The notes below the pieces were generated by a model. That model searched no databases, was not told the DNA's origin, and saw only the letters and a list, made by a program, of their open reading frames with translations. From JAAUTY01 sp964397305 (GTDB lineage Bacteria > Cyanobacteriota > Cyanobacteriia > Cyanobacteriales > Spirulinaceae): 64,000 nt of DNA. The DNA lies in NCBI GenBank assembly GCA_964397305.1, contig CAYNIP010000018.1, forward strand, positions 1-64,000, given 5' to 3'. The translations under genes and the position numbers were made by a program. Each line of letters starts with the position of its first letter. The first letter of the stretch is position 1. This document shows, one piece after another, positions 53,445 through 61,400 of this stretch.

Positions 53445-54508
53445 GTAAAAATGGGCTCTAGGAGCGTGCGGTTGTCTTGGAGCCAACGGTCAATGTCCTC
53501 GAGGGTCTGGGCGGGCGATCGCTGGGGCTGCCATCCCGTCGCCTGCTGCACTCGGCGCGCATCGGTGATAAACCAGGGCACATCGCCGGGGCGCTCCTCG
53601 GCGATCGCCTGGATCGGGATGGTCTGACCGGTTAACTGCTGGCAAAGCTGGGTCGTTTCCAGCAGCGAGAGACTGTGGGCCGCTCCCCCGCCGACGTTGA
53701 ACACTTGGCCGTTGAGGTCCGCAAACTGGGCCAGTTGCCCCTCGACCAGCTCAATCAGGTCGGCAATGTGGAGCAAGTCCCGCACCTGCTTGCCGGTGCC
53801 ACCATAGCCGATGTAGCGGAGGGGGGTTTGGAAACGGTGGGCCGCCACCCAGAGGGCAAACACTCCCTGATCCACCTTGCCCATCTGCCAGGGGCCGGTC
53901 AGCACCCCGCAGCGGTTGACCAGCGTGGGTAAACCATAGGCCTGGTGGTACTCCTCGATCAACAGCTCCGAGGCCAACTTGGTCGCGCCGTAGAGGGAGC
54001 GGTAGCCGTTCAGCGGGAAGGTTTCGGCCACGCCCGCCGGGGAAACCCCGGGCAGGGTCTGCTCCGGGGCGATCGCCCAGCGGGTGACAGCTTCCTGGAG
54101 CGCGATCGCCTTGAGAGACGCAATGGGGTACACCCGGCTGGTGGAGAGAAAGAGGAAGCGGGCCCCCACCTGCCGCGCTAGCTCGAGGGCGTTGATCGTG
54201 CCGAGGAGATTGGTGTGCAGCACGTACTGGGGGGAGGAGAAGCCCGCGAGGACTGAGGGTTCCGCAGAGCAGTCCAGGATCGTGTCCACCGGGAAGGCCG
54301 CCGGCTCGAGGTCGCTGGCCTGGCGAATGTCCCCGTGGCTGAAGGTGATCCCCAAGGCCTGGAGACGCGGCAGATTCAGTTCCGAGCCCCGCCGCCGCAG
54401 GTTGTCCAAGCAGCAAATCCGCCAGTCGGGATGGCGCTGCTGGAGGGCGATCGCCAAAGAACTGCCCACAAACCCGGCTCCACCTAAAATCAGTACGCGA
54501 TCGCTCAT
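53441..54508 (-). CDS. NAD-dependent nucleotide-sugar epimerase/dehydratase (CDP-paratose 2-epimerase-like)
   Basis: A 355-residue extended short-chain dehydrogenase. The NAD-binding motif GGAGFVGSSLA starts near residue 9; LDNLRRRGSELNLPRLQ and DCSAEPSVLAG recall the CDP-paratose 2-epimerase (RfbE/tyvelose) branch. The catalytic Tyr-x3-Lys is in SLYGATKLASELL, with the serine in FLSTSRVYP. It probably makes an unusual sugar for surface polysaccharide. The exact sugar is not determined, and the stop codon lies inside a short tandem repeat. Confidence 0.85.
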   Translation of the reverse strand: MSDRVLILGGAGFVGSSLAIALQQRHPDWRICCLDNLRRRGSELNLPRLQALGITFSHGDIRQASDLEPAAFPVDTILDCSAEPSVLAGFSSPQYVLHTNLLGTINALELARQVGARFLFLSTSRVYPIASLKAIALQEAVTRWAIAPEQTLPGVSPAGVAETFPLNGYRSLYGATKLASELLIEEYHQAYGLPTLVNRCGVLTGPWQMGKVDQGVFALWVAAHRFQTPLRYIGYGGTGKQVRDLLHIADLIELVEGQLAQFADLNGQVFNVGGGAAHSLSLLETTQLCQQLTGQTIPIQAIAEERPGDVPWFITDARRVQQATGWQPQRSPAQTLEDIDRWLQDNRTLLEPIFT

Positions 54509-54671
54509 GTCGTTTTTTTCCTGATCCTCGATTCCTGCGGGGGATTCGGGGATGATTATAGGGGACAGGCTGACCCCCGCTAGAGCCGAATCGCGACCTC
54601 AGCGGAACCTGACCCCCAGGGAGACCAGTCTGAACTTAGCGATGTCGTCCTCATCTGTGCAAAGAATGGTC

Positions 54672-55550
54672 ATGCTCAAAACCACCCTCCACACCCTCTG
54701 GCGTCGTCAGCGCCGCTGGCTCTACGGAGCCCTGGCGATGGTCACAGCCTTGAGCCTGGGGCTTGGCAGCCCCCAGCCCGCCCAGGCGATTCCCTGGCTC
54801 GAGCTGATCTTTCGGGGGGCGCAGATCCTCCAGCTCTCCAACATCTCCGACCGCCAAGAGGTGGCCCTGGGGGGCCAGATCAACGACCAAATCACCCAGC
54901 AACTCTGGCGCAACCGCACGCCCATTGTCCGCGATCCGGCGATCAATGCCTACGTCAACACCCTGGGCCGTCGCCTGGCCGAGACCAGCGCCCGGCCGAC
55001 CATTCCCTACACCTTCCAGGTCGTCGATAACCGCGATGTCAATGCCTTTGCCACCATGGGCGGCTTTGTCTATATCAACCTGGGACTGATGTTGCTGGCC
55101 GAAAATGAAGCGGAACTGGCCAGCGTCGTGAGCCATGAGATCGCTCACATCGCGGCCCGCCACGCGATTAACCAGATGCGTGATCAAGCCATCCGCAGTG
55201 GCCTCTTGTCCGCCGCCGGCCTGGATGCCAGCCGCGCCGTGCAGATCGGGGTGCAACTGGCCATGGACTTGCCCAACAGCCGCGAGGCTGAGCTGGAGGC
55301 CGACCGGCTGGGGATTGCCAATCTTCGCAACGCGGGCTATGCGCCGACGGCCACCGTCACCTTCATGCAGAAGCTCCAGCAGCAGGGCGGCAATCGCTTT
55401 GTGCCGACAATCCTGAGCACCCACCCAGCGACGGGCGATCGCATTCGCCTTCTGCAACAGGATCTCCGCAATAATCCCCCCCTGCCCCACCAGGCCGACG
55501 GCCTCGATGCCCAGCAGTACCAGAACACCCTCCGACAGCTGCTCTCCTAG
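54672..55550 (+). CDS. Exported M48-family metalloprotease
   Basis: A protein of 292 residues from the ATG at 54672. The signal peptide has a basic start and ends near PAQA, followed by the protease domain: QEVALGGQINDQI, NAFATMGGFVYINLGLMLL and the zinc motif HEIAHIAARHAIN, with the third zinc glutamate in AELEADRLGIANL. The C-terminal STHPATGDRI matches BepA-like proteases of the periplasm. Starts at 54642, 54666 or further upstream (54552) are also open; I chose 54672 because the signal peptide then looks normal. It converges on the response regulator gene and shares its CTAG stop region. Confidence 0.85.
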   Translation: MLKTTLHTLWRRQRRWLYGALAMVTALSLGLGSPQPAQAIPWLELIFRGAQILQLSNISDRQEVALGGQINDQITQQLWRNRTPIVRDPAINAYVNTLGRRLAETSARPTIPYTFQVVDNRDVNAFATMGGFVYINLGLMLLAENEAELASVVSHEIAHIAARHAINQMRDQAIRSGLLSAAGLDASRAVQIGVQLAMDLPNSREAELEADRLGIANLRNAGYAPTATVTFMQKLQQQGGNRFVPTILSTHPATGDRIRLLQQDLRNNPPLPHQADGLDAQQYQNTLRQLLS

Positions 55551-56194
55551 GGCAAGTCGGGCAAAAAGCGGCTGGCCAGGAGCGCGGCCTGGGTGCGATC
55601 GCGGACCTGGAGGCGGCTGAGAATGTGGGTAATGTGGTTCTTCACTGTTTTCTCGGCAATGTAGAGGCGCTGAGCAATTTCCCGATTGCTCGCTCCCTGG
55701 GCCAGGAGGCACAAAATGTCCCGTTCCCTAGCCGTCAGCTCCTGCCAGCCAGGGGGTGGCTCCGGGGCCAAGGGCGGGGGTGTTGTCACCATCAGCTTCT
55801 GAGCCAAGCCGGGGGCTAGCTGTGTGTAGCCCTTGGCGCTGGTTTGAATAGCGAGGACGAGATCCTCGGGCGGCGTGTCCTTGAGTAGGTAGCCCGAGGC
55901 TCCAAATTGCAGGGCACGGGTCACATAGTCATCATCATCAAAGGTGGTCAGGACCAGGACCTGCACGGAGGGGAACTGGGCTTTGATGCGCTGGGTAGCG
56001 GCCACACCGTCCATCACCGGCATCCGGATATCCATGAGCACCACGTCGGGTTGCAGGGAGGGGATCTGGGCGATCGCCACTGCACCATTCTCCGCCTCGC
56101 CCACCACCTCAAGGCTCGGTTCCGATTGCAGCAGGGCCCTGAGGCCACGCCGAATCAGGTCTTGGTCATCAACAATGAGCAGGCGGATGGTCAT
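55547..56194 (-). CDS. NarL/FixJ-family response regulator
   Basis: A 215-residue DNA-binding response regulator. The receiver domain has the acidic pair LLIVDDQD, phospho-acceptor Asp 55 in VVLMDIRMP and the lysine in YLLKDTPPEDL. A LuxR-type helix-turn-helix follows (LTARERDILCLLAQGASNREIAQRLY then EKTVKNHI). The start is MTIRLLIVDD at 56194. It overlaps the 3' end of the cognate histidine kinase gene by 26 bases, so the two form a coupled two-component system. Confidence 0.93.
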   Translation of the reverse strand: MTIRLLIVDDQDLIRRGLRALLQSEPSLEVVGEAENGAVAIAQIPSLQPDVVLMDIRMPVMDGVAATQRIKAQFPSVQVLVLTTFDDDDYVTRALQFGASGYLLKDTPPEDLVLAIQTSAKGYTQLAPGLAQKLMVTTPPPLAPEPPPGWQELTARERDILCLLAQGASNREIAQRLYIAEKTVKNHITHILSRLQVRDRTQAALLASRFLPDLP

Positions 56195-57419
56195 GGCTAG
56201 CGGCCAGAACAGGGGGAGATACTGGGGTGCGGGGCAGATGCGCCGTGATCGTGCAGCCTTGGCCCGGAGCGGTTTGGATGTGCAGTTGACCCTTGAGCGC
56301 TTGGGCCCGTTCTCGCATTCCCTGCAACCCGAAGCCACTGGTCGTTTGCTCAGGCTGAAAACCACGACCATTATCGCTGACCCGGAGGTGCAAAGCTCGC
56401 TCGCTGGTCTGGACCGTAATCGTCACGGCTGTGGCGTCGGCGTACTTACAAATATTGGTCAGGGCCTCTTGGAGAATGCGATAAGCAGCCGTTTGGCAAC
56501 TGACCGCGAGGGGATGCGCGATCGCAATCGTCTGCTGGGGTTGCAGCTTGGTAGCCCGCTGGAAATCAGCCGCGAGGGTGGCGATCGCCGTCGCCAGGGA
56601 TTTCCCCTGCAAGGGCTCAGCCCGCAGGGTACTCACCGACTGACGTACCTCGCGCAGGGCTTGAGCCCCGAGCTGTTGCGCCTCACGGACCAAGGCCTGG
56701 GCCTGGGGGGGATCGCAGTTGAGGAGGCGGAGAGCCGCCTCTAAGTGCAAATTTGAGGCCGTCAGCGCGTGACCGAGAGAGTCATGAATCTCGCGGGCAA
56801 TCCGGTTACGTTCTTGCAGAATAGCCATATCTTCGACTTGATGGGCATAGTCCCGGAGGCGGGCATTGGCGAGGGCGAGTTGGTCCCGGCTCTGGTGCTC
56901 AGCCAGCAGCACCTCGACGAATAGGTTGAGAAAAATCAGGGTCAACCCGAGCACCAGAGCTAGCATGAGGCTCAGCAGCAGAAAGCGCTCCGAGAGGCGG
57001 GGAGCCAGTTGGCGGACAACGCTGCGGTAGTGCCAGCGCTCAAAAAGGGCCAGGAGACAGGCTCCATAGGCGAGACCCGTCACCAGGAAGCGCCCGCGAC
57101 GACCGGCGATCAAAGCATTACGCAGGACGATAACAATGTAGAGCGGTGGGATCATGCGAATTAAGTTGGCCTGGGCCGCAAGGCCGACGAGGAGAAATTC
57201 ACTGATGGTGTAAAGAATTTTGTGACCGCGTTTTCCCTGGGGCAGGCTGAGCCCTAGGGCTCCGAAGGCGAGCAAAAGGACGAGAGGAAAAGTTGGCCTC
57301 GGCCAGACACCGAGGAACCCTAGCCGCAGTAGTTCGCTCAGAACAACTACAGCCCATAAACTCCATTCCAGATAGCGTAAAAACTGGAGTGGACTTGAGC
57401 GCACGGGGAGGGAACTCAT
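56169..57419 (-). CDS. Membrane histidine kinase of the HisKA_3 (NarX/DesK) type
   Basis: A 416-residue histidine kinase. The N-terminal part holds about five or six transmembrane helices without an obvious large extracytoplasmic sensor. The dimerisation domain carries the phospho-acceptor histidine near residue 212 in NRIAREIHDSLGHALTASN. The ATPase domain has EALTNICKYADATAV and NGRGFQPEQTTSGFGLQGMRE. It phosphorylates the response regulator encoded just downstream. The ATG at 57419 is chosen over the TTG at 57446. The stimulus is unknown; the DesK-like layout suggests a membrane or stress signal. Confidence 0.88.
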   Translation of the reverse strand: MSSLPVRSSPLQFLRYLEWSLWAVVVLSELLRLGFLGVWPRPTFPLVLLLAFGALGLSLPQGKRGHKILYTISEFLLVGLAAQANLIRMIPPLYIVIVLRNALIAGRRGRFLVTGLAYGACLLALFERWHYRSVVRQLAPRLSERFLLLSLMLALVLGLTLIFLNLFVEVLLAEHQSRDQLALANARLRDYAHQVEDMAILQERNRIAREIHDSLGHALTASNLHLEAALRLLNCDPPQAQALVREAQQLGAQALREVRQSVSTLRAEPLQGKSLATAIATLAADFQRATKLQPQQTIAIAHPLAVSCQTAAYRILQEALTNICKYADATAVTITVQTSERALHLRVSDNGRGFQPEQTTSGFGLQGMRERAQALKGQLHIQTAPGQGCTITAHLPRTPVSPPVLAASHDHPPAHC

Positions 57420-57669
57420 AGGCTTTACCGAGAGTCTCCCTGACAATTTACTCGTAAAGGGAGCCTAAGTTCTAGGACGATCGTCCTAAATAGTTCAGGA
57501 CGTTGGCCTCAGGTCAAGCTCGATCAGGCCTTCTAAGCTAGAAGTAATCGGGCCTCTCAATTGATTGCCTGATTGCCAACATTAGGGGCAGCCAATCAAG
57601 CCTTTCGCGATAGCATCCGAATTGCTCAAGGTTCCCCCAACAAACACCATCCCAGCGAGGTTTAGACCC

Positions 57670-58125
57670 ATGAAATTCACTTCTTTGTCCCTGGTTGCCA
57701 GTACGATTCTGCTCACGCTGAGTGCGACGATGCTGCCCGCCCAAGCCCAGATGGAGGATCTGTTGCAAAACCAGGCCCAATGGCAACAGCAGCGTCAGGA
57801 ATGGGTGGAAGCCCTGGGCCTGACCCCGGACCAGCAGGCGCAATTGGACGCTCTGCAGGCCCAGCGGCGCGACCAACTTCAGGGTCTCTTGACCCCAGAA
57901 CAGCGGCAGACCGTGGCGAACGGCCTTCGCAATGGTCAGGCGCAGCGATCGCTCATGGGTTCCCTGAACTTGACCGAGGCCCAGCGACAGCAGCTGCGGG
58001 CCGCCAACCAATCCTTCCGCCAGGGGGTCCAAGCGGTTCTCACCCCGGAGCAGCAGCAACAGTTGCGGCAGCTCATGCAGCAGCGCCGGGGTGAGCGCGG
58101 TCAGCGGGGTCAATTCCGCCGCTAG
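57670..58125 (+). CDS. Periplasmic LTXXQ-like (Spy/CpxP-like) protein
   Basis: A 151-residue exported protein with a signal peptide (about 1-27, ending PAQAQ). The remainder is Gln/Arg/Leu-rich helix with LTPDQQAQLDALQ, LTPEQRQTVANGL, LTEAQRQQLRAAN and LTPEQQQQLRQLM, four copies of the LTxxQ pattern of Spy/CpxP-type periplasmic chaperones. GAGG lies upstream of the ATG. The divergent two-component genes next to it recall the usual pairing of such proteins with envelope-stress regulation, though control by that pair is only inferred. It ends in a terminator at 58186-58222. Confidence 0.85.
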   Translation: MKFTSLSLVASTILLTLSATMLPAQAQMEDLLQNQAQWQQQRQEWVEALGLTPDQQAQLDALQAQRRDQLQGLLTPEQRQTVANGLRNGQAQRSLMGSLNLTEAQRQQLRAANQSFRQGVQAVLTPEQQQQLRQLMQQRRGERGQRGQFRR

Positions 58126-58185
58126 GGGCCAGCCGGCCGGGCCAGCTCCCTAGGGAGGTCGGGGACCGAGACCGGAATCCTGGAG

Positions 58186-58222
58186 GCAGGCCGTTGGGAA
58201 CAGACTACCGGCCTGCTTTTCC
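58186..58222 (+). terminator. Rho-independent terminator after the LTXXQ-like gene
   Basis: Stem GCAGGCCG (58186-58193) pairs with CGGCCTGC (58209-58216), followed by TTTT at 58217. It lies downstream of the 57670-58125 gene on the same strand. Confidence 0.8.
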
Positions 58223-58407
58223 ATACCTAGCCGGCCTTCCCGGCCCTGAGGAGCCCCCGCGTGTCGGGGGGCAGGACCCCGCTGATTCTAGAGACGAGCC
58301 AAGTGATCCTAGGAATCCTTGGCGTTAACCGATTAAATAGAAGCAACGGTATAGCCAGGGAGTGGGAGCAGCGGTTTTGAAGTGGCCTATGGTATTGAGG
58401 AGCAGCT

Positions 58408-61400
58408 ATGAGTGAACGTCCCCAGCCTGAGAGTGATCGCGAGCCGTCGTCCCGCCCGCGCCCCCGCACCGGGCCGCGACCCTCCCGCTGGCTCAGCTTC
58501 CTCCTCGTCCTCGGCCTGGGCTCTGGGAGCGCCCTCGCGACCACCTGGCTCTTGCTCCACCGTTTCTTGCCGCCGACGGTGGCGGCGATCCTGAGCGAGA
58601 CCCTAGAGCGGCCGGTGGAGCTGGGGGAGCTGGCCGGGTTTGGGCTCAACCACGTCCGCTTTGGGGAAACGTCCTTACCCGCCACCGCCCGCGACCCCGA
58701 CTTTGCGACCGTCCAGGGGATCACGGCTCGCTTCAGCCTCTGGCGGCTGGTGCGTGATCGCCAGCTCGTCCTCGACCTGACCCTGCAACGTCCCGAGGTC
58801 TACCTCGAACAGGCTCCGGATGGCCGCTTGCTAGAATTGCCCCCATTGCCAGAGCGGGATGGGGAGGGGCGGGTGAAAGTGGCGGCCGTGAGCCTGGAGG
58901 AGGCCCAGACTACTCTCCGGGTCCGGCAACTGGACGGCAGCTTGGGCAAACCGATCCAGGTTGACCAAGCCCAGGGACGCCTTCAGCTTGGCCCCCGCTA
59001 CGAGAGCACCACCTTCGATCTCAGCGGCCGCCTGGCGGAGGGTCAGTTCAGCCTCCAGGGAGCGGTTCAGTTTCCGGACTTTGACCTCGAGCAGCTCACG
59101 GGTCAACTGTCGGTGCGGGGTCAGCGCGTGCAACTGGCTGGCCTCAGTTCCCTGCTGCCTCCCCTGCCCCTGCACTTGCAGAGCGGCCAAGTCGGGGGTC
59201 AGGTGCAAGTCGAGCTGGACGGCAACTTTCTCAACTGGCGACAGAATACACCGCGCCTGACCGGCCTGGTGCAGGTTCGTGATGTTCAGGCCGTCGTCAA
59301 CCGCTTACCCGAAACCGTGCGCGTTTCTCAGGGGCGGGTTCGCTTGCAGGGCGATCGCGCCCGGGTGGAAAATGTGCGCGCCGAGGTGGGAGATCTCCAG
59401 GCTCAATTGAGCGGCCTGGTCAGCATCGATAGCGGCTATGACCTGGAGGTGGCGGTCGCGCCTGTCACCCTCGCGGCCCTGTTCGACACGGTGGCCTGGG
59501 AGCCTCCGGACCTGGCCTTGACGGGGGCGATCGCCGTCCAGGCCGCGATCACCGGGGATCTGGAAGACCCAATCCTGAGCGGCCGCCTCACGAATGCCTG
59601 TCGGCCGGCTGGGAACCGCCTCAGCGGCCCCCAACCCAGGACTTGCCCCCTGCGAGTGGACCGGCTCGACTTCGAGACCGTCGCCACCGACTTCACCCTC
59701 CACTGGGGAGCGCAAACCCTGACCCTGGATCGCTTCTTCGCCCAGCCTCGCCTCGGCGGTACGATCACGGCCCAAGGGGATCTGCGCTGGTCAGAGGCCC
59801 CGCTCGCCGCCCTGGAGGTGCAACTGTTTGGCCTGCCGGGGGCGGCCCTCGCCCAGCTCTACGACCTGGCCTTGCCCCTAGAGTTGGGGGAGATTGGCGC
59901 GCGGGCCCAACTGGCGATCGCCCTCAATAATCCCCGCCAAGTTCGGGCCACCGTGGCGAGCCAGGTGGAGGTGGGCGGTGGCCAAGTACGAGTTGACCCG
60001 CTCACCGTGGTTGGCCGTCGCTTCACCGGCCGCCTCCAGGCCAGCGGCCTCACGGCGGCCCGCTTGGGCCTGGCAACCCCGCTCCCTGGGAACAGCCTCG
60101 CTGGGGACCTGGCCGTGGCGGGCTCCCTCACTCCCCCCCTCACGGAGGGGCTGGCCCTGGCCGGCCAGGTGCAGGTGGCGATCGCCGGCGGCTCCTTGGT
60201 CATCGACCAACTGCAACTGGCCAACCAGCAGTTGACCGCCACGGTGAACGCAGCCGGGATCAACGCCCGCGCGCTCCTGCCCCAGGAGCTCCCCCTGCCG
60301 CCCCTGGGTCGCCTCGCGGGCCAAGTGCAAGTGAGCAGCCAGCTCGCGGGGTTCCGGCCCCGGGCCGCCCAGGCCGTGGGCAACCTGGGGCTCGAGGTGG
60401 CCGGGGGCCGCGCCCAGGTGACTCAGCTGAGCTGGGAAAGCAGGGGCCCAATCCTGGCGGCGGCTCAGTGGGACAATCTGCAAGTGGCGCAACTGGTGCA
60501 GCCCTTCTCCCTGCCCTCCGCTTGGGGGCTCCAGCGGGGAGCCTTGGGGCGCACCCGAGGCGAGGCTCGCCTGACGCTGCCTTGGGCCGAGAGAAGCCGC
60601 TGGGAGGCGATCGCCCTTCAGGGGCGCAGCCAAATCACCAACCTGGCCGGGGGCTCCTTGGTAACGACCTTCAGCGTCCGCGCCGGCCAATGGCAAGCCG
60701 AAGCTCGCCTCGCCGGCCTCCAGGCCCGCCGCCTCAGCACCCGCCTACCGGCCGCCTGGCAAACGGTGGCTGGCGGCACTGGGCGACTGGCGGGCTCTCT
60801 GCGGGACTTCTCCCTCGCCCGCCTGCAAGGCACAGGGAGCGCTGACCTCCAACTGGCCGGGGGCCGGGTCGCGGTCTCGGAGTGGCGCTTGGCCCAGGGC
60901 CAACTCCAAGCCCGCTTGCAGCCCCAAGGCCTGCGGCTGGCGACCTTCTCCCCGGCGCTGCGGGGCCAGCTCCAGGGAACTCTCACGGCGCGCACGGATC
61001 TGCGCCGCCCGCGCGCCCTGCAAGCGGCGGGCCAGGTCCGCTTCAGCGAAGGCATTTCCGCGATCCGCCAACCCCTCACGGCCGCCTTTACCTGGCAGGG
61101 GTCGCGGCTGGCGATCGCCCAAGCCCAGGCTGGCGACCAGTTCCAGGCCCGGGGCTGGGTGGATTTCAACCTCGCCGCCCTGGGACGGAGCCCGGTGACA
61201 GCTTGGGTGCAGTCGTTCAACTTAGAAACCCAGGTACGGAACCTCGCCTTGGCCCCCCTGCGGGCCGACTTGGCCCAGTTCACGACCTTGCCCCTGGTGG
61301 CCGACTCCCTGGCTGTGGGGGGAACGGCGGACTTCAGCGGCACCCTGGCGGGGAATTGGCGATCGCCCCGTCTCCAGGGCAACCTAGCCTTGAACAACCT

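Noticed and set aside
58245..58275. GCCCCC/GGGGGC hairpin as a second terminator
   Set aside because: No T-run follows it on either strand; the stem at 58186-58222 is the better terminator.
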